DNA from: Oscillospiraceae bacterium
GTDB lineage: Bacteria; Bacillota; Clostridia; Oscillospirales; CAG-272
Direction of reading: 5' to 3'
Length of the DNA: 64,000 nucleotides
NCBI GenBank assembly: GCA_015063625.1
Contig: SVTT01000002.1
Location: forward strand, 86,229 to 150,228
Shown here: in pieces, positions 6,964-18,200 of the stretch
Position numbering within the stretch: position 1 is the stretch's first letter
How the letters are laid out: the number at the start of each line of letters is the position of its first letter
Notes under the pieces: model-generated
Seen by the model: the letters and a program-made list of their open reading frames with translations, nothing else
Database searches by the model: none
Told to the model about the DNA's origin: nothing
Made by a program: the position numbers and the translations under genes

Positions 6964-7650
6964 ATGAACAAGACGCTTGTTTACACCGGAAAGACCAAGG
7001 ACGTATTTGCACTCGACAACGGCAACTATCTGCTGAAATTCAAGGATGACTGCACGGGCAAGGACGGCGTGTTCGATCCGGGCGAAAACTCTGTGGGCCT
7101 TACCATTGACGGCGTGGGCGACGTCAATCTGCGCATGTCAGTTTATTTCTTTGAGAAGGTCAATGCCGCGGGCATCAAGACGCACTATGTGAGCGCCGAC
7201 CTTGAAAACACCACCATGGAGGTGCTTCCCGCAAAGGTATTCGGCAAGGGGCTTGAGGTCATTTGCCGTCACAAGGCGGTCGGCAGCTTCTTCCGCCGCT
7301 ACAGCGACTATATCGAGGAGGGTGCCGATCTTCCCGCATATGTGGAAACCACCTTCAAGAATGATGCAAAGGGCGATCCGCTTGTCACCAAGGACGGCCT
7401 TGTTGATCTCGGCGTCATGACCTCCGAGCAGTATGACGATCTCAAGGCAATGACCCAGCAGATCACGGCGATCGTTGCCGACGATCTGAAGGAAAAGGGG
7501 CTTGTGCTTTATGACATCAAGTTCGAGTTTGGCTATGACAAGGACGGAAAGGTCATGCTGATCGATGAGATCGCATCGGGTAATATGCGTGTTTATAAGG
7601 ACGGCGAGTACGTCGATCCCATGACGCTCAACAAGCTGTTCTTCGCATAA
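6964..7650 (+). CDS. purC: SAICAR synthetase PurC
   Basis: A 228-residue phosphoribosylaminoimidazole-succinocarboxamide synthase: CAIR + Asp + ATP to SAICAR. Seen: the N-terminal [12 protein letters not shown]-binding hairpin, the [13 protein letters not shown] substrate loop and the C-terminal [20 protein letters not shown] with the metal/ATP-binding Glu-Ile. AAGGAGAAACT precedes the ATG. About 108 untranslated bases separate it from purE; I see no terminator there. Confidence 0.96.
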   Translation: MNKTLVYTGKTKDVFALDNGNYLLKFKDDCTGKDGVFDPGENSVGLTIDGVGDVNLRMSVYFFEKVNAAGIKTHYVSADLENTTMEVLPAKVFGKGLEVICRHKAVGSFFRRYSDYIEEGADLPAYVETTFKNDAKGDPLVTKDGLVDLGVMTSEQYDDLKAMTQQITAIVADDLKEKGLVLYDIKFEFGYDKDGKVMLIDEIASGNMRVYKDGEYVDPMTLNKLFFA

Positions 7651-7686
7651 GCCACGCACCGCAAGAATATTTGAAAGGGAGAAACC

Positions 7687-9111
7687 ATGGGCGGTTTTTT
7701 TGGAGTCACCTCGAAAAGGGAATGCTTGTCTGACGTGTTTTTCGGCACCGACTATCATTCGCACCTTGGAACGGCACGCGGCGGTATGGCGGCGTACGAC
7801 CGTGAGATCGGATTGCAGCGCGAGATCCATAATATCAAGAACGCACCCTTCCGTACCAAGTTTGAGCACGTGTTTGATGAGATGCGGGGCACCGCGGCGA
7901 TCGGCTGCATCAGTGATGCCGAGCCGCAGCCCCTGCTCATTCGCTCGCACCACGGCACCTATGCCATTTGCTTCACGGGCATGATCAATAACGCGGACGA
8001 GCTGATCGAGCGTTATTTCAATGCGGGCGGCGGACATTTTGACGCCATGACGGGCGGCGCGGTCAACTGCACCGAGCTGATCGCGGCGCTCATCGATCAG
8101 AAGGATACCATCGTAGAGGGCATCCGCTTCGTGCATGAAACGGTCAACGGCTCTGCCACCATTCTGATCCTTAAGGATGATGGCAGCATCATTGCGGCGC
8201 GTGACAAGATGGGCAGATTGCCGGTTCTGATCTATCGGGATGAGGACGGATATTGCGTGACCTTTGAGTCCTTCGCTGCCGAAAAGCTCGGCTACGAAAT
8301 GGAAAAGGAGCTCGGCCCCGGCGAGGTGGTGCAGCTTACGCCCGAGAGCATGTCTGTGCTGATCGAGGCGGGTGAGGAGATGCGCATCTGCTCCTTCCTT
8401 TGGTCCTACTACGGGTATTCCACCTCGACCTATGAGGGTGTGAACGTCGAGGTCATGCGCTACCGCAACGGCGAGATCATGGCGGAGAACGACAAAAGGG
8501 AGAACAAGGTCGCAGACCTTGACTACGTGGCGGGCGTTCCCGATTCGGGCACACCGCACGCCATCGGCTATGCCGCAAAAAGCGGCGTGCCCTTTGGCAG
8601 ACCCTTTTTGAAGTATACGCCCACCTGGTCGCGCAGCTTCACGCCTACCAAGCAGGTGGAGCGCCAGCGCGTGGCAAGAATGAAGCAGATCCCCGTCAAG
8701 GAGCTGATCCACGACAAGAATCTGCTTTTCGTGGACGACTCCATCGTGCGCGGCACGCAGCTGAAGGGAACCGTTGATTTTCTTTATGACTGCGGCGCCA
8801 AATCGGTGCACATGCGCTCGGCGTGCCCGCCCATTATGTACAGCTGCAAATATCTTAATTTCTCTCGCAACAATAACGATCTTGATCTGCTCGCCCGTCG
8901 CACCATTATGGAGCTGGAGGGAGAAGAGGGCTTTGCCCATATCGACGAATACAGCGATGGAGGAACCGAACGCGGCAAGAATCTGCGCCGCGTCATCAGT
9001 GAGAAGCTGAATTTTGCCTCGCTTGACTTTCAATCTCTTGAGGGTGTGATCAAGGCGATCGGACTCCCCCCTTGCAAACTTTGCACATATTGCTGGAACG
9101 GAAAGGAATAA
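7687..9111 (+). CDS. purF: amidophosphoribosyltransferase PurF, glutaminase domain degenerate
   Basis: A 474-residue protein with the PurF layout: N-terminal Ntn-type glutamine amidotransferase domain (about 1-235) and a phosphoribosyltransferase domain with the PRPP motif [13 protein letters not shown] (residues about 343-355). PurF makes phosphoribosylamine from PRPP and glutamine. Odd point: canonical PurF becomes active with Cys1 after Met removal (MCGI..), but this protein begins [13 protein letters not shown], so the nucleophile position is Gly. The NGN oxyanion segment is also changed (FTGMINN). The C-terminus has CKLCTYC, possibly metal binding. Position in the operon supports a purine role; ammonia use, a partner glutaminase or Cys13 are possible explanations. 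Confidence 0.85.
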   Translation: MGGFFGVTSKRECLSDVFFGTDYHSHLGTARGGMAAYDREIGLQREIHNIKNAPFRTKFEHVFDEMRGTAAIGCISDAEPQPLLIRSHHGTYAICFTGMINNADELIERYFNAGGGHFDAMTGGAVNCTELIAALIDQKDTIVEGIRFVHETVNGSATILILKDDGSIIAARDKMGRLPVLIYRDEDGYCVTFESFAAEKLGYEMEKELGPGEVVQLTPESMSVLIEAGEEMRICSFLWSYYGYSTSTYEGVNVEVMRYRNGEIMAENDKRENKVADLDYVAGVPDSGTPHAIGYAAKSGVPFGRPFLKYTPTWSRSFTPTKQVERQRVARMKQIPVKELIHDKNLLFVDDSIVRGTQLKGTVDFLYDCGAKSVHMRSACPPIMYSCKYLNFSRNNNDLDLLARRTIMELEGEEGFAHIDEYSDGGTERGKNLRRVISEKLNFASLDFQSLEGVIKAIGLPPCKLCTYCWNGKE

Positions 9112-9115
9112 GACT

Positions 9116-10165
9116 ATGCATAATCAATCGAAATCTGAAAGCTACGCAGCCGCAGGTGTGGATATCACTGCGGGCTACCGCGCCGTTGAACTGATGAAGA
9201 AGCATATTGCACGCACCAAAAACGAGGGCTGCCTTGATGATGTGGGCGGCTTTGGCGGCTGCTTCGGCTTAAACCTTGCAGGCATGGAGGAGCCCGTGCT
9301 GGTTTCGGGCACCGACGGTGTGGGCACGAAATTAAAGCTTGCCATTCTGATGGACAAGCATGATACCATCGGTATCGACTGCGTTGCCATGTGCGTCAAC
9401 GACGTCATTTGCTGCGGCGCAAAGCCTCTGTTCTTCCTTGATTACATCGCATGCGGCAAAAACGTGCCCGAGCGCATCGCAGAGCTGGTGGCAGGTGTTG
9501 CCGAGGGCTGTGTGCAGTCGGGCAGTGCACTTATCGGCGGCGAAACCGCAGAGCATCCCGGCATGATGCCCGAGGACGAGTACGACCTTGCCGGCTTCAG
9601 CGTGGGTATCGTGGATAAGAAAAAGATCATTGACAACACCAAGATGAAGGAGGGTGACGTGGTCATTGCGCTTGCCTCCTCGGGCGTGCATTCCAACGGC
9701 TTCAGCCTGGTGCGCAAGGTGTTTGATATCGACAACAATAACCCCGCGCTTTATGTGGCGCGTGAGGAGCTTGGCGGCAAAACGGTTGCCGAGGCACTGC
9801 TTGCTCCCACCAAGATCTATGTCAAGTCCATCCTTGCACTGATCGAAAAGGTCAACGTCAAGGGCATCTCGCACATCACGGGCGGCGGCTTCTACGAGAA
9901 TATTCCGCGTATGATCCCCGCAGGTCTGACGGCAAAGATCGATAAGAGCGCCGTGCGCGTGCTTCCCATCTTTGATCTCATTGCCAAGGAGGGCAATATT
10001 CCCGAGCGCGATATGTTCAATACCTACAATATGGGTGTCGGCATGAGCGTGGTGGTTCCCGCCGCCGAGGCAGAGAAGGCACTGGAGATCCTTCTTGCAC
10101 ACGGAGAGGACGCCTATCTCATCGGCGAGATCGTCAAGGGTGACGAGCAGGTGATCCTCGCATGA
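9116..10165 (+). CDS. purM: AIR synthetase PurM
   Basis: A 349-residue phosphoribosylformylglycinamidine cyclo-ligase: FGAM + ATP to AIR. Visible are the N-terminal [19 protein letters not shown], the ATP-binding [36 protein letters not shown] and [16 protein letters not shown], all standard PurM signatures. The length fits the family. It starts four bases after purF stops and its own stop overlaps the purN start (ATGA), so the operon is tightly coupled here. Confidence 0.97.
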   Translation: MHNQSKSESYAAAGVDITAGYRAVELMKKHIARTKNEGCLDDVGGFGGCFGLNLAGMEEPVLVSGTDGVGTKLKLAILMDKHDTIGIDCVAMCVNDVICCGAKPLFFLDYIACGKNVPERIAELVAGVAEGCVQSGSALIGGETAEHPGMMPEDEYDLAGFSVGIVDKKKIIDNTKMKEGDVVIALASSGVHSNGFSLVRKVFDIDNNNPALYVAREELGGKTVAEALLAPTKIYVKSILALIEKVNVKGISHITGGGFYENIPRMIPAGLTAKIDKSAVRVLPIFDLIAKEGNIPERDMFNTYNMGVGMSVVVPAAEAEKALEILLAHGEDAYLIGEIVKGDEQVILA

Positions 10166-10770
10166 GTAAAACGCGGATCGCAGTACTGGTATCGGGTGGC
10201 GGCACCAACCTTCAGGCGCTGATCGATGCCGAGAAAAGCGGTATCATCAAGAATGGTAGCATTGCGCTTGTCATTTCCAATAATACGAATGCTTACGCGT
10301 TGGAGCGCGCACGCACTGCCGGTATTGAAACTGCCGTGGTGCTGCGAAAGGAGCTTGGGAGCGCCGAGGCGTTTGAGGCAGAGCTGAAGCGCATTCTGAC
10401 CGAGCATGGCATTGAGCTGATCGTGCTGGCAGGCTTTATGGCGATCCTCGGTAAGGGCTTTACCGATGCCTATCCCGAGCGCATCATCAACGTGCACCCC
10501 AGTCTGATCCCTTCCTTCTGCGGAAAGGGCTTTTATGGGCTGCATGTGCACGAGGCGGCGCTTGCCTACGGCGTCAAGGTGACGGGGGCTACGGTGCATT
10601 TCGTCAATGAGATTCCCGACGGCGGACGCATCATCCTGCAAAAGGCGGTGGAGATCAGGGAGGGTGATACCCCCGAGGTGCTTCAGCGCCGTGTCATGGA
10701 GGAGGCGGAATGGCAGATCCTTCCCCGTGCGGTCGAGCAGGTCGCAAAAGAGATCAAAGAACTGAAATAG
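10162..10770 (+). CDS. purN: GAR formyltransferase PurN
   Basis: A 202-residue phosphoribosylglycinamide formyltransferase that uses 10-formyl-THF. It begins with the substrate loop [14 protein letters not shown], has the folate loop [10 protein letters not shown] and the catalytic Asn-His-Asp set in [20 protein letters not shown] with [14 protein letters not shown]. One-base-step overlap with purM implies translational coupling. The folate need links it to glyA further along the operon. Confidence 0.96.
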   Translation: MSKTRIAVLVSGGGTNLQALIDAEKSGIIKNGSIALVISNNTNAYALERARTAGIETAVVLRKELGSAEAFEAELKRILTEHGIELIVLAGFMAILGKGFTDAYPERIINVHPSLIPSFCGKGFYGLHVHEAALAYGVKVTGATVHFVNEIPDGGRIILQKAVEIREGDTPEVLQRRVMEEAEWQILPRAVEQVAKEIKELK

Positions 10771-10783
10771 AAAGGGAAGCGCA

Positions 10784-11494
10784 ATGGCTTTATTTGATAT
10801 CAAAAAACTTCTTTCGGAAAATTCCTATCCGGGCAGAGGCATCGTGGTCGGCAAGTCCGCCGACGGCAAGAATGCCATGATCGCCTATTTTATCATGGGT
10901 CGCAGCGAGAACAGCCGCAACCGCGTATTTGAGCGCTTTGAGGGCGGCATGCGCACCCGCGCGTTTGATGAGTCCAAGCTCTCCGACCCCAGCCTGATCA
11001 TCTATAACCCTTATCTTGCCACCGAGAATGCCGACATCGTCACCAACGGTGACCAGACCGATACGATCTACGACCATATGATCAAGGGTGCCGGCTTTGA
11101 GGATGCGCTGATGACGCGTGAATTCGAGCCTGACTGCCCCAACTATACCCCCCGTATCTCGGGTGTGCTTTACTATGGCAAGGGAGATTTCTCCTACTCG
11201 CTTTCGATCCTCAAGAGCGCGAACGGTGATCCTGCCGTTTGCAACCGTTATTTCTACCGTTATACCCCCCGTGCGGGTATCGGACATTTCATCCATACCT
11301 ACAAGTGTGACGGAAACCCCATCCCCTCCTTCTACGGTGAGCCCGAGGAGGTCGCACTTCCCAATACGGCACAGGAGCTTTCGGATCTGATCTGGAGCAA
11401 TCTGAACGCCGACAATAAGGTCTCGCTCTTCGTGCGCTGCGTTCCGCTTGACGGCAGCGCCCCCACCGAGATCATCACCAACAAAAACGTATAA
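10784..11494 (+). CDS. PurO-type IMP cyclohydrolase
   Basis: A 236-residue protein resembling the archaeal-type IMP cyclohydrolase (PurO, Ntn-hydrolase fold), not the MGS-like domain of PurH. Seen: NSYPGRGIVVGKSADGKNAMIAYFIMGRSENSRNR at the N-terminus in two parts, GDQTDTIYDH, and TPRISGVLYYG. It should close FAICAR to IMP, the last step of the pathway. Context is strong: the next gene is a stand-alone AICAR transformylase lacking the cyclohydrolase half of PurH, so this gene fills the gap. GGGAAGCGC precedes the ATG. Confidence 0.85.
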   Translation: MALFDIKKLLSENSYPGRGIVVGKSADGKNAMIAYFIMGRSENSRNRVFERFEGGMRTRAFDESKLSDPSLIIYNPYLATENADIVTNGDQTDTIYDHMIKGAGFEDALMTREFEPDCPNYTPRISGVLYYGKGDFSYSLSILKSANGDPAVCNRYFYRYTPRAGIGHFIHTYKCDGNPIPSFYGEPEEVALPNTAQELSDLIWSNLNADNKVSLFVRCVPLDGSAPTEIITNKNV

Positions 11495-11506
11495 GGAGAG
11501 GGAAGC

Positions 11507-12691
11507 ATGAAAGAATTTGAACTCAAATACGGCTGTAACCCCAATCAGAAGCCCGCAAGGATCTATATGCACGACGGCAGTGAGCTGCCCATCAAGATCC
11601 TTTGCGGCAGACCGGGCTATATCAATTTTCTGGATGCCTTTAATTCCTGGCAGCTGGTCAAGGAGCTGAAGGAGGCATTGGGGCTTCCCGCCGTCACCTC
11701 CTTCAAGCACGTCAGCCCCACCTCGGCGGCAGTTGGCATCAAGCTTTCCGAAAAGCTGAAAAAGGCTTGCTTCGTGGATGATATCGAGGGGCTTGACGAT
11801 TCGCCTCTTGCCTGCGCCTATGCACGTGCACGCGGTACGGACAGAATGTGCTCCTTCGGCGACTGGGTGGCGCTTTCCGACGTGTGTGATGTCACCACCG
11901 CGCTGATGATCAAGCGCGAGGTGTCGGACGGTATCATCGCTCCCGGGTACACGCCCGAGGCGCTGGAGATCCTGAAGTCCAAGCGCAAGGGCAACTACAA
12001 CATCGTGGAGATCGATCCCGATTACGTTCCCGATGCCACCGAGCGCAAGCAGGTCTTTGGCATGACCTTCGAGCAGGGCAGAAACAATTTCCGCATCGAC
12101 CGTGAGCTGCTTCAAAATCTGGTCACCGCCAACAAGGAGCTTCCCGAGGATGCCGTGCGCGATCTGATCATCGCGCTCATCACGCTGAAATATACCCAGT
12201 CGAACTCGGTGTGCTACGCCGTCGACGGCCAGGCGATCGGCGTGGGTGCAGGTCAGCAGTCGCGCATCCATTGCACCCGTCTTGCAGGCAGCAAGGCGGA
12301 CACCTGGTTCCTGCGTCAGCATGACAAGGTGCTCTCGCTTCCCTTCAAGAAGGAGCTTGGCAGACCCGACCGCGATAACGTGATCGACGGCTACATCAAC
12401 CGCAACGAGGAGGATGTCTGCGCCGAGGGCATCTGGCAGAACTACTTCACCGCCCGTCCCGAGCCTCTCACCGATGAGGAGATCAAGGCGTATCTCGCCT
12501 CGATCGACGGCGTGGCGCTCGGCTCGGATGCCTTCTTCCCGTTCAGCGATAACATTGAGCGCGCAAGGAAGAGTGGCGTCAAGTACATCGCACAGCCCGG
12601 CGGTTCGATCCGCGACGATGCGGTGATCGATTGCTGCAATAAGTACGGTATGGCAATGGCGTTTACGGGCATGCGCCTGTTCCACCATTAA
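11507..12691 (+). CDS. purH: stand-alone AICAR transformylase (C-terminal half of PurH)
   Basis: A 394-residue phosphoribosylaminoimidazolecarboxamide formyltransferase. It has only the transformylase domains: [11 protein letters not shown] at the start, [12 protein letters not shown] with the catalytic Lys-His, [43 protein letters not shown] and the C-terminal [14 protein letters not shown]. The N-terminal IMP cyclohydrolase (MGS) domain of bifunctional PurH is absent and there is no frame for it upstream; the preceding PurO-type gene supplies that step. ZMP, the substrate here, is the ligand signal of the operon's riboswitch. Confidence 0.93.
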   Translation: MKEFELKYGCNPNQKPARIYMHDGSELPIKILCGRPGYINFLDAFNSWQLVKELKEALGLPAVTSFKHVSPTSAAVGIKLSEKLKKACFVDDIEGLDDSPLACAYARARGTDRMCSFGDWVALSDVCDVTTALMIKREVSDGIIAPGYTPEALEILKSKRKGNYNIVEIDPDYVPDATERKQVFGMTFEQGRNNFRIDRELLQNLVTANKELPEDAVRDLIIALITLKYTQSNSVCYAVDGQAIGVGAGQQSRIHCTRLAGSKADTWFLRQHDKVLSLPFKKELGRPDRDNVIDGYINRNEEDVCAEGIWQNYFTARPEPLTDEEIKAYLASIDGVALGSDAFFPFSDNIERARKSGVKYIAQPGGSIRDDAVIDCCNKYGMAMAFTGMRLFHH

Positions 12692-12710
12692 TAAAGAGAG
12701 GGAAACAGTC

Positions 12711-13949
12711 ATGAATTTTTTTGATGAGCTTTCCATGTTTGATCGGGAGGTCTACGATGCCTGCTCGCTGGAGCTTGGCAGACAGCGTGCCAACATCGAG
12801 CTGATCGCCTCCGAGAATATTGTTTCCAAGGCAGTGCTGCTTGCCGCAGGCACGGTGCTGACCAACAAGTATGCCGAGGGCTTCCCCGGTAAGCGTTATT
12901 ACGGCGGCTGCCAGTACGTCGATATCGTCGAGGATCTCGCACGCGACCGCGCCAAAAAGCTGTTCGGTGCCGAGCATGCCAACGTGCAGCCCCATTGCGG
13001 CGCCTCCGCCAACCTTGCCGCCTTCTTTGCACTGGTACAGCCCGGTGACACGGTCATGGGGCTGAACCTCGCGCACGGCGGTCATCTGTCGCACGGCTCT
13101 CCCGTCAATATTTCGGGCAAATACTTCAATATCGTACCGTACAGCGTTTCGGATGAAACCGAGATGCTTGATTATGAGGAGATCCGCCGCGTGGCACAGG
13201 AGTGCCGCCCCAAGCTGATCATTGCGGGAGCCAGCGCGTATTCGCGCAGCATCGACTTCGAGGAGATCGGCAAGATCGCCAAGGAGGTCGGCGCCTACTA
13301 TATGGTCGATATGGCACACATTGCGGGCCTTGTTGCGGCAGGGCTTCACCAGAGCCCCGTGCCCTATGCCGATGTGGTCACCACCACCACGCACAAGACG
13401 CTTCGCGGTCCGCGCGGCGGCATGATCCTTTGCCGCGAGGAGCTGGCAAAGCAGATCGATAAGGCGGTGTTCCCGGGCACGCAGGGCGGTCCCCTCATGC
13501 ACATCATCGCCGCCAAGGCGGTGGCGCTCGGTGAGGCGATGACCGAGGACTTCCGCACCTATCAGCAGAACGTGGTAAAGAATGCCAAGGTGCTTTGCAA
13601 CGCACTCAAGCAGGCGGGCTTCCGCATCGTGTCGGGTGACACCGATAACCATCTGATGCTCATTGATCTGCGCCCCTTCGGCATCACGGGCAAGGAGATG
13701 GAAAAGCGCCTTGACGAGGTGCATATCACCGTCAACAAAAATGCGATCCCCAACGACCCCGAAAAGCCCTTTGTCACCAGTGGGATCCGCGTGGGAACGC
13801 CCGCTGTGACCACGCGCGGCTTCGGGGAGGCGGAAATGATCAAGATCGCGGAGTGGATGCGTGATGTTGCCGCCGATTTCGAGGGTAACCGCGAGCGTGT
13901 CACGGCAGAGGTGACGGCGCTTTGCGAAAAATTCCCCATTTACAATTGA
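12711..13949 (+). CDS. glyA: serine hydroxymethyltransferase GlyA
   Basis: A 412-residue PLP enzyme: Ser + THF to Gly + 5,10-methylene-THF. Signatures: [46 protein letters not shown], the PLP-lysine segment [20 protein letters not shown], and [13 protein letters not shown]. The length is normal. Being between the AICAR transformylase and purD genes suggests that it is co-expressed to supply both glycine (for PurD) and one-carbon units (for PurN and the transformylase). Confidence 0.97.
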   Translation: MNFFDELSMFDREVYDACSLELGRQRANIELIASENIVSKAVLLAAGTVLTNKYAEGFPGKRYYGGCQYVDIVEDLARDRAKKLFGAEHANVQPHCGASANLAAFFALVQPGDTVMGLNLAHGGHLSHGSPVNISGKYFNIVPYSVSDETEMLDYEEIRRVAQECRPKLIIAGASAYSRSIDFEEIGKIAKEVGAYYMVDMAHIAGLVAAGLHQSPVPYADVVTTTTHKTLRGPRGGMILCREELAKQIDKAVFPGTQGGPLMHIIAAKAVALGEAMTEDFRTYQQNVVKNAKVLCNALKQAGFRIVSGDTDNHLMLIDLRPFGITGKEMEKRLDEVHITVNKNAIPNDPEKPFVTSGIRVGTPAVTTRGFGEAEMIKIAEWMRDVAADFEGNRERVTAEVTALCEKFPIYN

Positions 13950-13981
13950 TAGGCTCTCGCCTCAGAAAAGGAGCTTTACAT

Positions 13982-15256
13982 ATGAAGATCATGGTTGTTG
14001 GCGGTGGTGGCAGAGAGCATGCCATCATCAGCTCAATTCGCAAAAACCCTGCCGTAGAGTGCGTATATGCGCTTCCCGGTAACGGCGGCATTGCCGCCGA
14101 TGCGATCTGTGTGCCGATCGGCGCCACCGAGATCGATCGGATCGTTGATTTCGCCGTTGAAAACAAGATCGACTATTGCGTGGTCGCACCCGATGACCCG
14201 CTGGTGCTCGGTGCGGTCGATGCGCTGACCGAAAAGGGAATCCCTTGCTTCGGTCCCAATAAGGCTGCCGCGATCATCGAGGGCAGCAAGGTCTTTTCCA
14301 AAAATCTGATGAAGAAATATGGGATCCCCACCGCTGCCTACGAGGTCTTTGAGAATCCCGCCGATGCACTGACCTATCTTGAACGTTCCGAGTATCCCAT
14401 CGTCATCAAGGCGGACGGTCTTGCACTCGGCAAGGGCGTCATCATTGCCACCACTAAGGAGGAGGCATTTGATGCCATCCACTCCATCATGGAGGACAAG
14501 GTGTTCGGCAAAAGCGGTAACCGTGTGGTGGTTGAGGAGTTCCTCACCGGTCCCGAGGTTTCGGTGCTTGCCTTTACCGACGGTAAGACCATGGTTCCGA
14601 TGGTTTCTTCCATGGATCATAAGCGCGCCCATGACAATGATCAGGGGCTTAACACGGGTGGCATGGGCACCATCGCGCCCAACCCCTATTATACCAAGCA
14701 GATTGCCGAGGAGTGCATGAGGAGCATCTTCCTGCCCACCATGGCGGCAATGAATGCCGAGGGCAGAACCTTTAAGGGATGCCTTTACTTCGGCTTGATG
14801 TTGACCCCCAAGGGTCCCCGCGTGATCGAATATAACTGTCGCTTCGGTGACCCCGAAACGCAGGTCGTGCTTCCTTTGCTCGAAAGTGACCTCCTCGAGG
14901 TCATGCAGGCAGTGACCGAGGAGCGCCTTGCCGAGGTCGAGGTCAAGTTCTCCGAGGGGGCCGCCTGCTGCGTGGTCATGGCATCCGAGGGCTATCCCGC
15001 GAAGTACGAAAAGGGCTTTGAGATCACCATGAGCGAGGCGGTGCGCCCCCACGTGTTTGTGGCAGGTGCGGCACTTCGTGACGGCAAGCCTGTCACCTCG
15101 GGCGGTCGCGTGCTGGGTGTGACTGCTGTGGCGGATACGCTGCAGGAGGCGATCAAGACCGCCTATGCCCGTGTCGGAGAGGTCCATTTCGAGAATGCCT
15201 ATTACAGAAGTGACATCGGCGGCAGAGCACTGAAGGCACTGACGGAGGAGAAATAA
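13982..15256 (+). CDS. purD: GAR synthetase PurD
   Basis: A 424-residue phosphoribosylamine-glycine ligase with an ATP-grasp fold. It starts MKIMVVGGGGREHAI, has FSKNLMKKYGIPTAAY, IKADGLALGKGVIIA, VVVEEFLTGPEVSVLAFTDG and YNCRFGDPETQ, the metal-binding end of the ATP site. The ATG at 13982 follows AAAAGGAGC; the in-frame upstream ATG at 13922 lies inside glyA. Its stop codon directly abuts the purL start. Confidence 0.97.
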   Translation: MKIMVVGGGGREHAIISSIRKNPAVECVYALPGNGGIAADAICVPIGATEIDRIVDFAVENKIDYCVVAPDDPLVLGAVDALTEKGIPCFGPNKAAAIIEGSKVFSKNLMKKYGIPTAAYEVFENPADALTYLERSEYPIVIKADGLALGKGVIIATTKEEAFDAIHSIMEDKVFGKSGNRVVVEEFLTGPEVSVLAFTDGKTMVPMVSSMDHKRAHDNDQGLNTGGMGTIAPNPYYTKQIAEECMRSIFLPTMAAMNAEGRTFKGCLYFGLMLTPKGPRVIEYNCRFGDPETQVVLPLLESDLLEVMQAVTEERLAEVEVKFSEGAACCVVMASEGYPAKYEKGFEITMSEAVRPHVFVAGAALRDGKPVTSGGRVLGVTAVADTLQEAIKTAYARVGEVHFENAYYRSDIGGRALKALTEEK

Positions 15257-18200
15257 ATGGTTTACAGAGTATACGTAGAGAAAAAGGCTGAGCTGGCACA
15301 TGAGGCAAACGGTCTGTTTGGTGAGCTCAAAAATCTGGTCGGCATTTCTGCCCTGACCTCGGTGCGTGTGATCAATCGCTATGATGTGGAGAACATCGCC
15401 CCCGAGCTGTTTGAGAAGGCGGTGCAAACCATCTTCTCCGAGCCTCAGCTCGATATCGTATCAGATACGCTCGATGCCAAGGAAGGCACCGTTTTTGCCG
15501 TAGAGCCCCTGCCGGGTCAGTTTGACCAGCGTGCCGATTCCGCCGCGCAGTGCATTCAGCTGCAAAGCCGAGGCGACCGTCCCACGGTTCGCTCGGCAAA
15601 GGTCTATATCCTTGGCGGCGCGCTTTCCGAGAGCGATATTGCTGCGATCAAGAAATATGTGATCAATGCCGTCGAGAGCCGTGAGGCATCGCTCGAGAAG
15701 CCCGAAACGCTTGCCGTCGAGTATGCGATTCCTTCCACCGTAGCAACGGTTGAGGGCTTTATCGGGCTGGACGATAAGGGACTTGCCGCACTGCTGGATA
15801 CGCTGGGACTTGCCATGGACCTTGACGACCTCAAGTTCCTGCAGGGCTACTTCCGTGACGAGGAGCAGCGTGACCCCACCATCACCGAGATCCGCGTGGT
15901 GGATACCTATTGGTCCGACCACTGCCGTCACACCACCTTCTCCACGCACATCGATAACGTGAGGATCGACGATCCTGCCGTGCAGGCTGCGTACGAGCGC
16001 TACCTTGCCTCCCGCGTAGAGGTCTATGGCGAGGAAAAGGCTGCAAAGCGTCCTCAGACGCTGATGGATATTGCCACCATCGGAGCCAAGGTCCTCAAGA
16101 AGCGCGGACTTCTGCCCGAGCTCGACGAGAGCGAGGAGATCAATGCCTGCTCCATTCATGTGAATGCCACCGTCAACGGTGAGGAGCAGGATTGGCTGTT
16201 GATGTTCAAGAACGAAACGCACAATCACCCTACCGAGATCGAGCCCTTCGGCGGCGCGGCGACCTGTATCGGCGGATGCATCCGCGATCCGCTTTCGGGT
16301 CGTGCTTACGTCCATCAGGCAATGCGCGTGACGGGCGGCGGAGATCCTCGCAAGGCTCTTTCCGAGACCCTGGCAGGTAAGCTGCCGCAGCGCAAGATCG
16401 CAACCACTGCCGCCGCAGGCTATTCCTCCTACGGCAATCAGATCGGTCTTGCCACGGGTCACGTTGCCGAGATCTATCACGAGGGTTACGTTGCCAAGCG
16501 CATGGAGTGCGGCGCCGTTGTGGCGGCTGCCCCTGCCTCCAACGTTCGCCGTGAGCGTCCCGCCCCCGGTGACGTCGTGATCCTGCTTGGCGGCAGAACG
16601 GGCAGAGATGGCATCGGCGGTGCCACCGGTTCGTCGAAGAGCCATAACATGAAGTCGCTCACCACCATGGCATCTGAGGTCCAGAAGGGCAATGCTCCCG
16701 AGGAAAGAAAGATCCAGCGCCTGTTCCGCAATGCCGAGGTCACGCGCCTTGTCAAGCGTTGCAATGACTTTGGTGCAGGCGGTGTTTCGGTCGCCATCGG
16801 CGAGCTTGCCGACGGGCTTGCCATCGATCTGGATGCCGTTCGCAAGAAATATGACGGACTTGACGGGACCGAGCTTGCCATCTCCGAATCGCAGGAGCGC
16901 ATGGCAGTCGTGGTCGCCGCCGAGGATGCAGATCGGTTCATTGCCTTTGCTGAGGCAGAGAACCTTGAGGCATATCGCGTCGCGATCGTAACCGAGGCGG
17001 CGCGCATGGTCATGACCTGGAAGGGACAGACCATTGCCAACCTTTCCCGCGCCTTCCTTAATACCAACGGCGCGGACAAGCATACCACTGTCAAGGTCGA
17101 TCAAAAGGATCTTGCCGTGCTTTCCCGTCCGCTTTACAGCTCGCTGCGCGAGATGGCGGGCGATCTCAAGACCGCAGGGCGCCGTGGACTTGTCGAGCGC
17201 TTTGACGGCTCGATCGGTGCAGGCTCGGTGCTTATGCCCTTCGGCGGAAAGACACAGAGAACGCCTGCGCAGGTCATGGCGGCATTGCTGCCCGTCCTGC
17301 CCGGTGAGGAGACCGATCAGGCAAGCGTAATGGCTTGGGGTCTTGATCCCGATCATATGTGTATCGATCCCTATACGGGCGCATACGCCGCCGTGTATAC
17401 CTCTATGGCAAAGCTGGTGTCGGCAGGTGCCGACTATGGCAAGGCATATCTCACGCTCCAGGAGTTCTTTGAAAAGCTTCGCCAGGAGCCCTCGCGCTGG
17501 GGCAAGCCCTTTGCGGCACTGCTCGGTGCGATGGATGCGCAGCTTGAGCTTTCTGCGGCTGCCATCGGCGGCAAGGATTCGATGTCGGGCACCTTCCTTG
17601 ATATGGATGTTCCCCCCACACTCATTTCCTTTGCCATTGCTCCCATCAAGGCGCATCACGTCATCACCCCCGAATTCAAGGAGGCAGGTCATCCCGTCTA
17701 TCTGATCGCACCGACCGAAAAGGGTGCCGATTCGGTAAAGGCGGCATGGAATCTCTACCATGATCTGCACAAGGCAGGCAAGGTCAAGGCAGGCTATGCC
17801 GTAGAAAACGGCATCGCAGAGGCAGTCATGAAGATGTCCTTCGGTAACAGTGTGGGCTTCAAGTCTGCGGGGACTGTGCAGGATGCGTGGTATCAGCCCG
17901 CCATGTACGGCTTTCTGGTCGCAGAGCTTGCCGAGGAGATCGATTCGCCTTACGCGATGAAGATCGGCGAGACCACCGCAGCTCCCGAGATCGTGCTGGA
18001 TGGCGATTCTGCCACCATTGCCGAGCTCCTTTCGATCAATGAGGGCGTGCTGGAGGATGTTTATCCCACCAATGCTCCCACCAAGGAAACCACCGCGCCG
18101 ACCTACGGCTATACGGGTGGCAGCACGGCAGCTCCTGCCGTCAAGTGCGCACGGCCCAAGGTGCTGATCCCCGTGTTCCCGGGCACCAACTGCGAGTATG

